NCBI RefSeq assembly: GCF_021155775.2
Contig: NC_060236.1
Span: 2,347,001 to 2,411,000, forward strand
Length of the DNA stretch: 64,000 nucleotides
From: Neodiprion pinetum
Lineage: Eukaryota > Arthropoda > Insecta > Hymenoptera > Diprionidae
Direction of reading: 5' to 3'
Position numbers and translations under genes: made by a program
The notes under the pieces: generated by a model
The model's input: the letters and a program-made list of their open reading frames with translations, nothing else
Told to the model about the DNA's origin: nothing
Database searches by the model: none
In this document: piece after piece, positions 1 to 13,094 of the stretch
Position numbering within the stretch: the first letter of the stretch is position 1
Layout of the letters: each line of letters starts with the position of its first letter

Positions 1-2553
1 CAATTTCGCTCGTGCAATTTATACGCGTATAAATATATAATGCAGAATGCGTAGAAACGGAGAGAGAATTGCATGAGGAGAATTTGCTTTTGCTTTTGCT
101 TTTGCTTCGGGGGGACTTTCGATAGGTGTACATACGTACACGTATACTGTAATGTAAAATAGCAACCCAACTTGTACAGGTATAATAACGCGATTAGTTT
201 TCATTGCACATACGTAATATATGTGATTGTGAGTCCGGGTACTCTCTGTGGGGAATAAAGTTCGTGAAACGATTTCGAAAAGAACCCGAGCCGTTGTCAC
301 GACAAATTTGCGCAGTTCTCGCGTCTGCAAATTTTGCTTTGCAAATTATATCGATTTATCTACACTATCGCATTATCCAAACGCACGTGCGTTTTACGTT
401 TCAACGTACAGAGATGATATGCAAACACTCTGGCGAAATTATTCGCACTTTCGCACTTTCGCCCTCGATGCGAGGATAAAAATAGCAGGTATTAACGGCA
501 GGAGGCGTACATAGATATTGCAGTCACGATACCTAGGCGCGGAAAACGCAAATATACGAAAGAAAGTGAGAGATGAAAGTGAGAAAAAAATATATATATA
601 TATATATTACGCGAATCGAATAATACGAAATGAAATTTGTGATTTATTGTGTTTCGTCAATTTTGAAAAGATGAAATAAGATAAAAAAAAAACATTGTTA
701 TACGTACAAATATGTTGGAATGTTTAAAAAAAAAATAAACAAAAAAAAAAAAACAACAATTATTTCCTGTTTTCCACCATGGCAATCCCTAAAACGGTTC
801 TTACATGATAAGGAATATCGCAAAGAATCCCAAACTTGTAGTATCAAGTCTCAGATTGTTGTCTGACTTTTTCATTATTAGTTTAATCTCGTTTAAACAG
901 TTATAATTCAATATGAACTTGGTTTGGATTGAATATACGAATGTCAGAAAAGAAATGATGATTGATACGATGCAACGTGTTTCCGTAAATATTCGGAATA
1001 AAAAAAATGTTGAAAAAAGAAAAACGAGCGCGATATTTCACGTAACGTAAAATGTTCATATTTTCACAGAATCTTTCTTTTGACCTGGACAAACTTTAAA
1101 GGCAGTGCCACGGTGTATTTATTTACTTAATATTCGATTGGAGCAATATTTTTCGAGATAAATCGGGTCGTAAATTAAAATGGGACACTTGAAACTTGAA
1201 AATGAACCGCGCGTGCGCCGAATGATTAAATCTCATTGGTCGGCAAAACGTTCCCGCGGCGATATTCTTGTCCGCGACGCAGGCGGGCCAACCTACGCAA
1301 AATGTCTGCGTTTGAATTTTCAAAGAGCGTAAGCGTCGAGTTCCGACCGTTCTTCGAAGAATCGACTTTCCGCCCCGACGACAAATGCTTCCGAAACCTT
1401 TCCGAGTCGCCGTCTCGATTGTTCGAGATCCTAACCTCGAAAATTCGTAGGAACCACGTCGCCGGCGGAAAGAGTTTGACGGCTGAAAACTCGGGTTGGC
1501 CAGCCTGCGCGAACAGCCGATAAAACTCGCGCGTGCGCGGTTCGTTTTCAACTTTCAAGAGATTCTCCCGGTATGTAGTTACCTAGAAACCGAAAAATAT
1601 TGAAACTCTTTCGTCGATTCAATATAATACTCTGATTAAAAATATCATAGATATGCTTATAATTGTATTCGTGCAACGCGAATGGAAACTGACGATGACC
1701 GACAGCATCAAACGCGTATACATATATATCTCCATCACTCTCTTTCTCCCAGCAGCAAGCCGCCCGACGCTTTAATTACACTTGAGAAACTTTCTCTCCT
1801 CTCTAGTTCTCGTCGTCGACGCCGAACGACGACTTCTTACATACTCTGTAATAATACCTGAGTAAAACACGCGTTTCTCCGCTGCATTATATACAGTGAT
1901 TTTATTATAGCGCAAGGTACAGAAATACAGTACCTATAATAAATATTTACACAAAATTAGGTATAACAATTACGAGGTATGTATGGAAAAAATTAAAAAA
2001 ATAAAAATCGCTTTTTTCTTCTCTCTTTCTTTCAACCCAACAATCTTTTGAAAATGGAACAACAACGTCGTAAAATTTTGAGAGAGAATTGTAAAAAAAA
2101 AAAAAAAGAGAATAAACATAAATAATAAATATATATATATCTATACACAATAAATGGAAAGTGAAAGATTTCTCAACGGAAAAACGTCGGGTGTCGGGAA
2201 AAGAAGCTTGTCGGTTTTATTTATTTATTTTTTTTCTTCTTAATTTCATTCCTCATTATTCTTTTTCTGTTTCTTTCTCTCGTTTTAAAATAAATCCACG
2301 CACGAAAAGAAGACCCAGTACACCTATGTATGTACGTATGCACATATGCAATAGCGGTACGCGTGTAATAATTAAAGCAGGGAACAAATATTGAAATTGA
2401 AAAATATAGGTATATGTGTATAGTATGTATAACATATGTATTGCAGGTATAATACGGAACAGGAAAAACAAAATCCTATGTACGTATAACGCGTAAAAAC
2501 GATTCAGTATTAATAATATCGTTGATACAGTTGTGTAGAAATCGATTACTCAC
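1..2553 (-). other. osp: Intron 2 of the outspread/MPRIP homologue (partial)
   Basis: This is the sequence downstream, on the minus strand, of the PH-domain exon at 2554-2634. No further coding exon of the family is visible, so the next exon lies beyond the left edge. It contains one copy of a 0.39 kb inverted-repeat element (1182-1572) and AT-rich simple sequence, for example around 590-607 and 2123-2137. Nothing else is supportable here. Confidence 0.6.
1182..1572. mobile_element. Non-autonomous inverted-repeat (MITE-like) element, copy 1
   Basis: One of three near-identical copies; the others are at 10756-11152 and 17625-18012. The left end reads GAAACTTGAAAATGAACCGC and the right end is its imperfect inverse, followed by TTCTCCCGGTA. 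The interior is GC-richer than the host intron. It encodes no recognisable transposase. Long open frames on both strands are shared by all copies only because the copies are young. The TIRs and uniform length suggest a DNA-transposon derivative; the superfamily is not determined. Confidence 0.75.
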
Positions 2554-2634
2554 CTTTGTGCGATTCAGCGGATTTGTGAAATCCCATCCCGGAGCAACGA
2601 ATAGATATCCACATTTCGATATTTTCCTCGTCGC
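2554..2634 (-). CDS. osp: Outspread/MPRIP homologue, coding exon 2 (start of PH domain)
   Basis: This 27-codon exon is flanked by a TTTCAG acceptor and an AAG|GTGAGT donor. It encodes residues 58-84 of the predicted protein, including ISKCGYLFVAPGWDFTNPL. That is the first strand of a pleckstrin-homology domain and resembles the N-terminal PH domain of the MPRIP/outspread family ('GGWLLLAPDGTDFDNP' in the human protein, from memory). The frame joins in phase 0 to the first exon at 22308-22478. Proteins of this family are cytoplasmic scaffolds that bind F-actin and link Rho/ROCK signalling to myosin phosphatase. In Drosophila, outspread was named for a wing phenotype. The remaining exons lie left of the window. 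Confidence 0.85.
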
Positions 2635-4401
2635 CTGAAATCGGAAAGAAAAAGAAAATTTTAATGGTGAAAAAATTAGAAAATACGGGGGGAAAAATTT
2701 CACACAAACACGACGAACAATGATAATAAATAATTTCACACTGCGGGTTCCAAGTTTATAGAGCGAAAAAAAAAAAAGAGGAATGTTTTTAAATTTTTTT
2801 TCCACCATGTTTGATCGGCATTTTGGATTTTGCAATCCAACTTGAGACTCGTGATCAGCCACGCAACAAACCAACGGGTATCAATTTTCATCAAAAGTCA
2901 AAAGTCTTTGATTCTTTTCCCAGCTTGTCGAATAACCCAAATTTAAATGTCGCAAATCTAACCTCAGTCTCGTGATGCAGAGATCCGAAAATCATCGCGG
3001 TACCAAATATCATTCAAAATCCGTTCAACCATTCTCAAGATATCATAATTTGTGAGTGATTTTTTTGGAAATTTAGCCTTTAAATAATATTTTTCATTTT
3101 CGGAACGATTACGACAACTTCAAGTTTTTTGCTCTGAGAACAGAGAAACTGCGAGTTAATGATAAAAATCGGCAAATAGATTTTCACGCACATGCATGTT
3201 AATTATCGCGCATCTATACGCGTGTAACGACCGACCGGATACTATTTAACCACTTCCGGGTTTAACCCCATTTCTTTGTTAAACCGTAAACCGTATCCGG
3301 TTCCGCTGCGATATAACGAAATACGCTCAATTTTCCTACCTGCTTTTAATATCAAGCTATACGCTATAAAATAACGGGAAAAATACTTCTCGTATCGTGA
3401 AAACTATAATAATTTCGTTATTTAATTGACCTAGATAAATTATCACGTTACTTGTAACACGAAAGGACGCAGATTTTATTTTCGATTCATCGTTGTACTT
3501 ATTCGTTTATTCACTCGTTTTTTCTTCATTTTTTGAATTCAACAAAAAACAAGAAAAGTTCAAATATAATTCTATCCAAAAATTTGTTTTCCCCGCTTAG
3601 TTTTCCGTCAAATCGTTACGCTCTTCGTTACGTTCTTGATTCCTGTGTTGTTTAGGTTTCCTCTCGTGTTTTTCGACATTTCTGTGCTTCTCTTTTTTAC
3701 CAACGATTCAATACCGAGGTTGACCGGAAATTATCAACCGTATAATACGCGTTGAATTTATACACGTGTGTATATAAATAATATGCATACGTGTACAAAA
3801 ACACATATACAACGATAAAACAAGACTTTTGTTACATTATCCCTCAGCGTTTCACAGCGATTATTCACCAGAACCAACTTCCTGGCTTTTTACAAATTCA
3901 ATACAATGCACGTACATACTTATACAATATCTATTCACGACTAAGTTCACGGAGAGATGAGGCAAAAATTTATACAACGATCCGGAGAGACGAATATTAT
4001 TTCATATAATTTCGATATGAGGATAAAAATCCGAACGTCGGAGGGGAGAAAAAAAATCCTGCGCGGTTGGTTGGTTAATTTTATCAAACCCGTTGAAATC
4101 CGTTGCTTTAGACAGTTTTTTGTAGAACAGCAAGCGTAGATGTGTTGCATAAATTAAAAGGAAAAGCAAGAAAAATGTAAAAGCTAGAAACAAATAATAG
4201 TCCCATTGTCTCTTTGCGTGCGTGTATAACATTATACATCGTGTTATATAAGTACACAGATATACTCGTATATTATACATATATAAGATAAAGGATATTC
4301 GAAAGCGGCTGCTGCCAGCTGTAATATATATTTGTAAAAATAATGTCTTCATTGTTACAATAAATAATGAATTTCACGCCAATGGTATTATAAAAAAAAA
4401 A

Positions 4402-4605
4402 AAATTCTGGGCCGGGGTTGAAATTCAAAGTTACAAAAGTGCGAGATTGAGAAAATTTCAGAATCTGAAGCATCGAAATTCCGAGTGATCGAAGATTTTG
4501 AATACCGTGAATTTCTGGCCAGGTGAAATTTCGCTTCAAATTTCGCCAGCAAATAATTTGTAATCAAGCGTTTTCGGATCATTTAAAATTCGAAATTTCT
4601 CTGCT
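4402..4605. repeat. Dispersed repeat family B, copy 1
   Basis: Shares long diverged blocks with 15395-15825, for example 'TACCGTGAATTTCTGGCCAG' followed by a GTGAAATTTC block. It also shares the 'CAGCAAATAATTTGTAATC'-type block with 12525-12665. No coding capacity or clear termini were seen. It is probably an old transposon fragment. Confidence 0.55.
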
Positions 4606-5682
4606 ACGTTAAGAATTTCAATTAAATTGAAGATAAACAAACTTTTCTCCAAACTAGATCGACGATACGTCACATATCGTACCATAATACGATTCGAAGC
4701 ATACGTACAAAGACAAATCAGATAATAAAATAGCTAGAAGAAAGAATATTTCAATATTAAACCCGGCACTTTTTTCTATAATCCCACTATTATAAATTTC
4801 AGTATCCAATTATAATTTCTTCTTCGTCTTATTAATTTTCCACGATTCGCTCCCAAAATCCTCTATAAGTATAAAAATAAAAACTTTCAACTCCCAAGTT
4901 ACTTCTCAACTTCGTGCGTCAAGTGCACAAAATATGTCGCGAGACGGCGAGTTCGGAAAGAGAAAATCTTAGTCTAATGGAAAGCGACGTAGTTACATGT
5001 ATGTATGTACATAACGCACTGCACAAGTAGCTTTTATACCTATATATATATATATATATATAGGAAAAAACTGTACGCATGCTGACCGGTTGAATTGCGC
5101 GATGAATTTACAAGAAGCTAATTATCTTACGCGTATCAAGAAAAAGCTGAAAAGGTGGCTGAATTCGCGCGTAAGATTACAAGTTTTTTTTTCTACAGCT
5201 ATTCACATATGGAATAACATATGGAGAAAATCGGGAATCGGAAAATCATCTCGAAAAAAAAAAAAAAAAAAAAAAAAAACAACAAACACACGATTTTTTT
5301 CCCCAACTTGTATTGGAAAACGTCCTCGTTCAGTTATCGAACTAAATCGAATAGCCAAGTTTCCTTCCTTTCTTTTCTTTTTTTTTTTTTGCCTTTCTTT
5401 TCTTTTCTTCGTATTCTTCCGAGCAGCGTTTCACGGATTCGTGCTCCTCTGTCTTATTGTATACACGTTTACACTGCAGTATACAATGTGCAGAAATAAT
5501 GAAATTTCCAATTACGCGATAGCAGAGAAAACATTCTTTTTCCACAGCCGGTAAAACTTTCTATTATAGGTACATTAAATACATAAAATATACCTTGTAC
5601 ATCGAATTATACGCTCAACGCTGCGAAACATCTTCACCGAGTCTCGTCATCCTCTCGGTAAATAATACAGTTTGAATAAAAT

Positions 5683-5775
5683 TTAAAAATTTTATAATTT
5701 ATTTCTTTAATATATATAAAAGCTTAATAGCATCATTTTCATTATATTAAAGAAATAAATTACAAAATTTTGAAA
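5683..5775. repeat. Short AT-rich palindrome (about 32-bp arms)
   Basis: The arm at 5683-5714 is repeated in inverse orientation at 5743-5775 with only a few mismatches, around a loop of about 28 nt. The shared core is AATTTATTTCTTTAATATA. It could be a miniature fold-back remnant or a chance AT-rich hairpin. It lies inside the outspread first intron, with a long (AT)n tract 240 bp further on. Confidence 0.5.
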
Positions 5776-5998
5776 TTATGCGGATTTGTTCCTACGATTA
5801 TGAGCAACAACTTTGCCAAGTTTCAAATCGGTCCCTCAATTTATACCAAAGTCATAAAAAACGAAATAACTGGTTGTAAAAACTACATGTATTTTGTATT
5901 CAAAACGTTCCAAGCTTATAGGCACGTGTTCCAGTTCATGCAGAGGCTTAAAAATTGAATGAACATTTTTCCGACCCCCAAATGAGAATAACCTCGAT

Positions 5999-6010
<12 letters not shown>

Positions 6011-6055
<45 letters not shown>
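6011..6055. repeat. (AT)n microsatellite
   Basis: About 22 uninterrupted AT units, followed by further AT-rich sequence. The location is intronic. Confidence 0.9.
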
Positions 6056-6058
<3 letters not shown>

Positions 6059-7139
6059 TAAAATATATAATTAAAATATATATTTATACAGATACAACGA
6101 CCACGACGAGGTCGAAAGTATCGAGTTCGTTCTGTGTTTTCTGTATCGTATTATAAATAATATAACCATACCTGTGAATGCTCACAGGATCGATTTTACC
6201 GTTACAAAAATCATGCATATACATAGTATATACATACATACACATGTATTTACGTATAATGTGTAGCCAGAAGGCAGAAAGCAACAGCAGAGGAAAAAAA
6301 TAAGAAGAAGAGAAAGAAAAAGATGTTTCAAGATCGTACAGTATCTTCACAAGGATCCGAAATATAAATATTTTCAGGTAAACATATAAGATGCTTGCAG
6401 TGCCTTTATTATAAATATAATACGTATCCAGAAGCGAATGATTTCTCTTTGATGATCGATGTCGCACGTCAGGTAAATATGTATGTGTATAAAGAGGCAA
6501 TCGTTGAGCCTTGAAATATATATATATATATATTTTTTATTCAACAAACATCATCGAGGTCGATACCATTTTCCCCTGGACGACAACAACAACAACAACA
6601 ACAACAAAATATACCGATACAACGAAATTGGAACACACACGCTTCGTGGCGTTAATGAATCGATAATATCTAGTCCGCATATCGAGATCAACGTACGGTT
6701 TCGTCGTCTGCTATAATTATACGCGAGGATAGAATAATAAGATCAGAACAACAAAAAAAAAAAAAACAATAGATAATTAACACAACCGCCCGTATAAAAT
6801 GATAAACGGTTCAAGCCGCATGAGAAAACAACGATTCTTAAACGTAGCACAAATCAAAGGACCTAATAAAAGTAGAAGGATATACATATAAGTATAGTAT
6901 ATATAATATATAATAAGACGACGACGTTGCACGCATCACGCGTGACACGCGTGTGAAACAATTACGCGAAGTTATGCGACTGCAGTTCCAACCCAATTAT
7001 ACGTACGTACGATATAAGGGAGTGAAAATCGTGACTCCGAAGCACCGTTACAATTCATCGTACACGCAGGTTCGATCGTTGATATAGTACTTCGCCACGT
7101 GCGAGGTTATTTCAAAAATTGGGTCAGATCTGAGAAATT

Positions 7140-7632
7140 TTCAAAATTTAAAACGGTGGATTTAATATAATAGGATAGGACCAATTTTTATATTTTCAGT
7201 CCGCCATATTGGATCCGCCGTCTTGAATTCTGAAATTTCGAAGTCAGATTCGTATTCAGCGATCCCGAAAACCCCCGGGTAATAAATTTCAAGCGAATCG
7301 GATCGATTTGTATATTTTGAAACCGCCATATTGGATCCGCCATCTTGAATTTTGAAATTCTGACGTCAAATTCGTATTCAGCGATCCCGAAAACCCCCGA
7401 GTAACTGCTTTCAAGCGAATCGGGTCGATTTTAATATTTTGAGTCCACCATATTGGATCCGCCATCTTGAATTTTGAAATTCTGACGTCAAATTCGTATT
7501 CAGCGATCCCGAAAACCCCCGAGTAACTGCTTTCAAGCGAATCGGGTCGATTTTAATATTTTGAGTCCACCATATTGGATCCGCCATCTTGAATTCTGAA
7601 ATTTTGACGTCAGATTCGTTTCAGCGACTCTA
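7140..7632. repeat. Tandem array, four units of about 122 bp
   Basis: The motif CCATATTGGATCCGCC recurs near 7204, 7326, 7448 and 7570, a constant 122-bp spacing. Each unit also carries TTCAGCGATCCCGAAAACCC and a TCAAGCGAATCGG block; the last unit is degenerate. The middle two units are the most similar, which suggests local unequal exchange. The units are too long and contiguous, without unique spacers, to be CRISPR. Confidence 0.9.
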
Positions 7633-9767
7633 AAACCCAAGATTACCGATTTCCACTTTACCAGTCTCCCCCGTAACCTTCCGACAATTACATTTTTTCT
7701 GTAAAAACAATCATTTTCAACACTTTGTTTATTTATATCACCACAATCCCTCTTGAAACATCATCATTTACATCTCGGAAATCTTTACTCGTCATTCTTT
7801 CCGAAATCGCGTAAATTATCTCAACCGTACGCACTTTTTCGTCCTCCGAAATGCGGGAAATGCGGGAGTAGTAACGACTTTCAAAAAACCGCACATATTT
7901 TTTATTTCTTTTTTTTTTTTAAACCTTTTTTTGGAATACGAGTAACGTCCCTGAATCCCGCCACAAAAGCGCTACGCGCTATCAAAATTTGATCTAATAC
8001 AAGCAGAAGAATGACAAGTTTGCTCGGTCGGTAAGGGTAGAACTGCTACACACCCTTAAGGACGCCAAGTCGGTTCAATTAACGACAATTAACGTTTTTT
8101 GTTATTTTGTATACGATCTGACGGTAGATTTTCGCGTATAAAAAATTGTTTCACAAGTTTAAACGATTGTAGGTACTGCAGTTTTGATAAAAAAAATCTC
8201 TGTATTGTTATTGCTACTATTATTATTATTATTATAAAGTAGGTAGAAAAAAAAAAAAAAAAACCGACGTACACAGATACTACAACCAGTGCACCTTGCG
8301 CAGCCAAGCCGACACGCCTGTATATCCTGTATACCTCGTACTTCTAAGCAACAAAGCTATAATCATCATCCGTGGATTCTAGAAAAGCCAGTCAGGCCTG
8401 GATTATAGTCACGCACCATTTACTCCGGTAGAAAATGTAGAACGGAACGCGTTGCAGCAGATATCGTCGACATACAAACGTGACGACGATCTTCTTTCTT
8501 GTGGGAATAAACATTTATTATTCACTCTGTACTTCGATTACGGTTGTAAAAACGATATTTGTTTATCTACGTTAGTTTGTCTTCCACATCCTTGAGGTGT
8601 AACTCTCGTTTCGACTAGTATCGTGATCTTTCAAAAATTATTTACAACGTTTCAGAATCAAACAATCGGCATGAAAAATTGCCACGTCCCGTTCAATTTG
8701 TACTTCCGGTTTTACCGGAAATATATTCATTCTCAATCTCTTACGGACAAACCTACGATTTTTCCTCCCTAATACTTTTTATAACTAAACGATCACGTTT
8801 CTCTTAGTTTATACGTTCATTTTTTTTGTTTCAAAACGCAACAATTTTTTGTTCATCAGAATTTATTCTTTCCTTTTTTTTCCAAGTTTTTCTATTCAAA
8901 CTTTTTCATTCAGGTTTCAGGTTTTTGGACATTTATACCGACAGACTCTTTCCCAATTTTTACGACGATGAAAAGTATCGCGAAAAGATTGTTTTCGTAT
9001 CGAATAATATAATTGTAAAATAAGTAAATAGACAAATGCAAAAAAAAAAAAAAAAACCAATTCAGATATCCGAAAACAACGAGGCATTGTGCAGATCACG
9101 TGAGAAAAACGTAACACGAATCCGTGACTAGCTTTGTCTGTGTTTCTACGCGTATATATTATACAGAAAAAAAAACATCGACGTAGATAAATTCAATGCG
9201 AGAAGAAGAAAAAGAGGAATAAGAAAAGAGGTATTGAAGTGCCTTACATGTATATATATAACATTCTATTGTGTATTATTTTATATATTCTATAGACCGT
9301 CGTCGTCTTGACCGAAATATTATACACGCACAGAGGCACGGAATTTAATGGGCACACTTCTGTTGGTTAGCATATTCGGAATGATCCAAATATACTACGA
9401 TAACACATTGCGTCGATGTTTGTTGTTGTTGTTGTTGTTGTTGCTGTTATGGGTCATCTTGTTACCCATCATTCCACTCTGTGCATTGTAGGGTGGTAGA
9501 ATTTTGTCTCACTTCTCGTCCTCTTTTCTTCGTTGAAGAGGTTTCATTGTTTTTGCTTTGCATCTTTTTTTTTTTATTTTCTTTATTTTTTGTTTCCTCC
9601 TTCCTACAGAAGTAGAAGAATTTTGGAAAACAATCGGTCGGTGATACTGACACTAATGTAAATGTTGAATAACGTAGAATATAACAAACAAACGAACGAT
9701 CGTAAATCAGGTGTTATACGTGTAATAAATATTTTAATACAAAGTGTTATCCCACCTATCTACCTGT

Positions 9768-9770
<3 letters not shown>

Positions 9771-9806
<36 letters not shown>
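9771..9806. repeat. (AT)n microsatellite
   Basis: An uninterrupted AT tract of about 18 units inside the outspread intron. Confidence 0.9.
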
Positions 9807-9808
<2 letters not shown>

Positions 9809-10755
9809 TGTACGTACACAACCTAAACAAGAATGAATAATACAAGAAAAAGAAAGAACAAAAAATATAGCGACTCTCACCAGTGAGAAATAAATTACAG
9901 ATTCATTCATTGAAAACAATTGTATTTGCACAAAAAAAAAACACCCTGCTGCTCCGTGTATATGCGTATATACCTATTGAAAAGAGTAATGGAATAGAAA
10001 AAAAAACGGCAAGAGGCAATAAAAAAAAAAAAAAACAGAAAAGAAAAATACCGAAAGAACGAAAGAGGATAATCCGCAGACGACATGCAGTTTAGTTAGT
10101 TGTTACACGAGCGTACTATAAACGTAATAAACACGTCACGACGACGACGACCAAGTTACGAAGTTTAGCAAACATCGCGCAAAATGAACACGACTCGCGT
10201 TCACGGCGTACTCGAAATGTTTTCGACGTTATTATTGCATGTTATAATTATTATTATTGTTACTCATTTCCATTACGTACGGATATTGTACGATGTGTAC
10301 AGTACGAGAGGCACAGTCAGCTAAAAACCGATCATAATTGTCGATGACAAATTACGGTTTCGAATTCATGAACAACAATAATAATGATAATAATATAATA
10401 ATAATTAATACACATTCAAGCAAAATCATCCTTGCCTAATACTTAGACACGTAATTGGTTCGCCAAGGAGAAAATCCTCTCGAAACTCTAGAGATCGTTG
10501 AGAGAAAGATGTATTTATTAAATAAACAAAAGTATATTCATCACCGGACGTCAGAGCTCCCCACGTTTTTCTATACGATCAATATCTCTTCGTCGTTTTT
10601 TCCTTGAAAGCAAAGAAGTGATAAAAAAAAAAAAAAATCAAACAATAATGATAATAAGAATAATAATAATTGGTCTAACGACGCTGAGAGTTAATTTGTC
10701 ACACGATACGGTTGAACCAGGTACAATTGTACAGGTATATGTGTATGTGTATATA

Positions 10756-11152
10756 TTGGGACAATCTCTTGAAACTTGAAAATGAACCGCGCGTGCGCCG
10801 AATAATTACATCTCATTGGTCGGCAAAACGTTCCCGCGGCGATATTCTCGTCCGCGACGCAGGCGGGCCAATCTACGCAAAATGTCTGCGTTTGAATTTT
10901 CAAAGAGCGTAAGCGTCGAGTTCCGACCGTTCTTCGAAGAATCGACTTTCCGCCCCGACGACAAATGCTTCCGAAACCTTTCCGAGTCGCCGTCTCGATT
11001 GTTCGAGATCCTAACCTCGAAAATTCGTAGGAACCACGTCGCCGGCGGAAAGAGTTTGACGGCTGAAAACTCGGGTTGGCCAGCCTGCGCGAAGAGCCAA
11101 TAAAACTCGCGCGTGCGCGGTTCGTTTTCAACTTTCAACAGATTGTCCCGGT
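10756..11152. mobile_element. Non-autonomous inverted-repeat (MITE-like) element, copy 2
   Basis: This copy has the best preserved ends. The left end starts GGGACAATCTCTTGAAACTT and the right end closes with CAACAGATTGTCCC, so the terminal inverted repeats are about 40 bp and imperfect. The interior is nearly identical to copies 1 and 3. The flanks look like TA-rich target sequence, but a duplication cannot be defined with confidence. Confidence 0.8.
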
Positions 11153-12312
11153 ATTTGTAATGTATACATACATATGTATACATAAATGTATATCGTTGAG
11201 AATTGTAAACAAGAAATATGCGATAGGACTACAGGGCAAATACCTAATATATAACCCAACATGAATTCCTCGAGCTGCTATGTTCCTATACGTATACGTA
11301 CCTACGGTACGGAACATCACACTGTTATGGACTGGCACCTAATTATGCCACTGTGTCAGTAACAGTACACCGGCCGTTATAAAAGAGACCCGGAGCACGT
11401 CAAGAGGATGAGGATGACGATGATGATAAGAGAACCTCAGGTACGAAGACTTTTGACCCCTTCTTCTTCTTCATCTCATTCTTCTCATGCTTTTTATTCA
11501 TATTCTCATTCTTATTCTTCTCAAGGGAAGAAGGCGGAAAACACGTGCCGACTGACATGCACTGCAAATCCATGCCGCGTTACGGTGCGCAACCGTTTCG
11601 CATGATCGTGCATTGTAATATGGGTACGTCCGTCATTGTCGAAGAAAAACAAGAAGATTTCATACCGCAGAGTCGAAAGAGATGTACCTACATGAAATAG
11701 AAAATAAAGTACGAACGAATAATGTGGGGGAAGAAAAAACAATCGAACGGTTTTGCCAGAATTTTTCTTATTTTTGTGTAATGAGAAAAAAAACGAAATG
11801 AAGAAGAAGAAAAAGAAGAAGAAAATACGCAGTGCACGTCGTCGATAACAACAACAACAATAACAATTTACCACACGATCTGTAAAATCGTGTAGGTACA
11901 TACATCATCATCATCATCATCATGCGTATTATACACGAGAAAAGTTGTGTAAACGCGAATAGGTTTATAAACGAATAAGTGAACACCAGTTTATTACGGA
12001 CGGTTGCTCAAACAAATGTTCGTACGTCAGAACGAATTTTTGAGAATTCTTTCAGATACTCAAATTTTACGGCACAAAAAGACATGTTGGCTTTCAAAGA
12101 TCACAAGTGATACAGAATTTACTTGAACCGTGTTATTTTTATGAAAAATATATACGTATAAAGGACGGTGCGAAATCTCTTAATGTTATCATCATAAGCT
12201 CAAGTTTTAACAGGCGTATTTTTAGATCCAAATGAAACTTTTTAACATGTTTCAAAGAAGAAAAAAAAAATTGTATGTATGTATATATATATATACAAAC
12301 GATAATGGTGAC

Positions 12313-12402
12313 GAGCGAAGGAAGAAGAAGAAAAAGAAGAAGAAGAAGGGAAAAGGAAAGGAAAGAAAGGGAAGGGAAGGCAAGGGAAGGGAAGGGAAGG
12401 GA
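12313..12402 (+). repeat. Polypurine tract with a G-quadruplex motif
   Basis: About 90 nt contain almost only purines. The tract ends in a perfect four-tract motif at 12384-12401: four GGG runs separated by AA loops. The G-rich strand is antisense to outspread transcription, so the pre-mRNA carries the C-rich version. Confidence 0.75.
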
Positions 12403-12524
12403 CGTTCACGGATGTCAATGCCCCAGGGAGTCTAGTAGCGGGTTACAGGAATAGAACAGGGACACCCTACGACGCAATGCGGAGGCATACCTATAAAACG
12501 GTTGGTTGGTTGGGAAACATCGTG

Positions 12525-12665
12525 CGGGGCGGGGTCGAAGTTCCGAATTTGAAACAATCCGAAAGCGACTAATTCCGAATTATTTGCTGGCGAAAATTGA
12601 GGTAAAGAAATCAAACTTTGAAGAAAAAGCAAAGTATCGAATGGTCCGGAATCATTTCGTACCGT
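12525..12665. repeat. Dispersed repeat family B, inverted copy
   Basis: TTATTTGCTGGCGAAAATTG and the following 'AAACTTTGAAGAAA' block match the reverse complement of the block at 15705-15750. This is therefore the same repeat family in the opposite orientation. No coding capacity was seen. Confidence 0.5.
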
Positions 12666-13048
12666 TGTCCTTTTTTTTCTCAACTTGTTGCACATTGCTC
12701 AGCGCCAAAACAAGTACACCCCAAAATTAAAGAATGGTAACCATGCCTACCGATGACGCGCATTTCTTCTCCAACGCATGCTTAAAAAAGTAAACTTTTT
12801 TCCTTCTTCCAACTAGTCAACACCACGCTTCGAGTGTATTTGAATCAATTATAATTTTCCATACTCGATATACACATAATCCCATTGTAACAATCATACC
12901 ATTACCCCTTCTCTGACACACGGGGTCAATTTGACCTTTTGTCCCTTTGGTTGAATTTTAGTTGAAAAAAAAAAATTCAAAAATATACTTAAAAAATTCC
13001 TTGATATTGTCTACAAAATTGAAATGCAAGACGTATAAAATTTGGGTT

Positions 13049-13051
<3 letters not shown>

Positions 13052-13090
<39 letters not shown>
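13052..13090. repeat. (TA)n tract bordering the fold-back element, left
   Basis: A TA dinucleotide tract that runs directly into the TTAGGCTGATTC terminus of the fold-back element. A matching tract lies on the far side at 14068-14098. The element therefore sits inside a pre-existing TA microsatellite, or carries a TA target duplication that later expanded. Confidence 0.85.

Positions 13091-13094
<4 letters not shown>

Noticed and set aside
1123..1558. Open frames of 95-146 codons on both strands at 1.2, 10.8 and 17.7 kb with almost the same protein
   Set aside because: They lie inside copies of one inverted-repeat element. Several frames on both strands are equally preserved, so identity reflects recent copying. 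No known domain is visible.
7140..7632. Regularly spaced repeats as a CRISPR array
   Set aside because: The 122-bp units are contiguous without unique spacers and lie in an animal intron.
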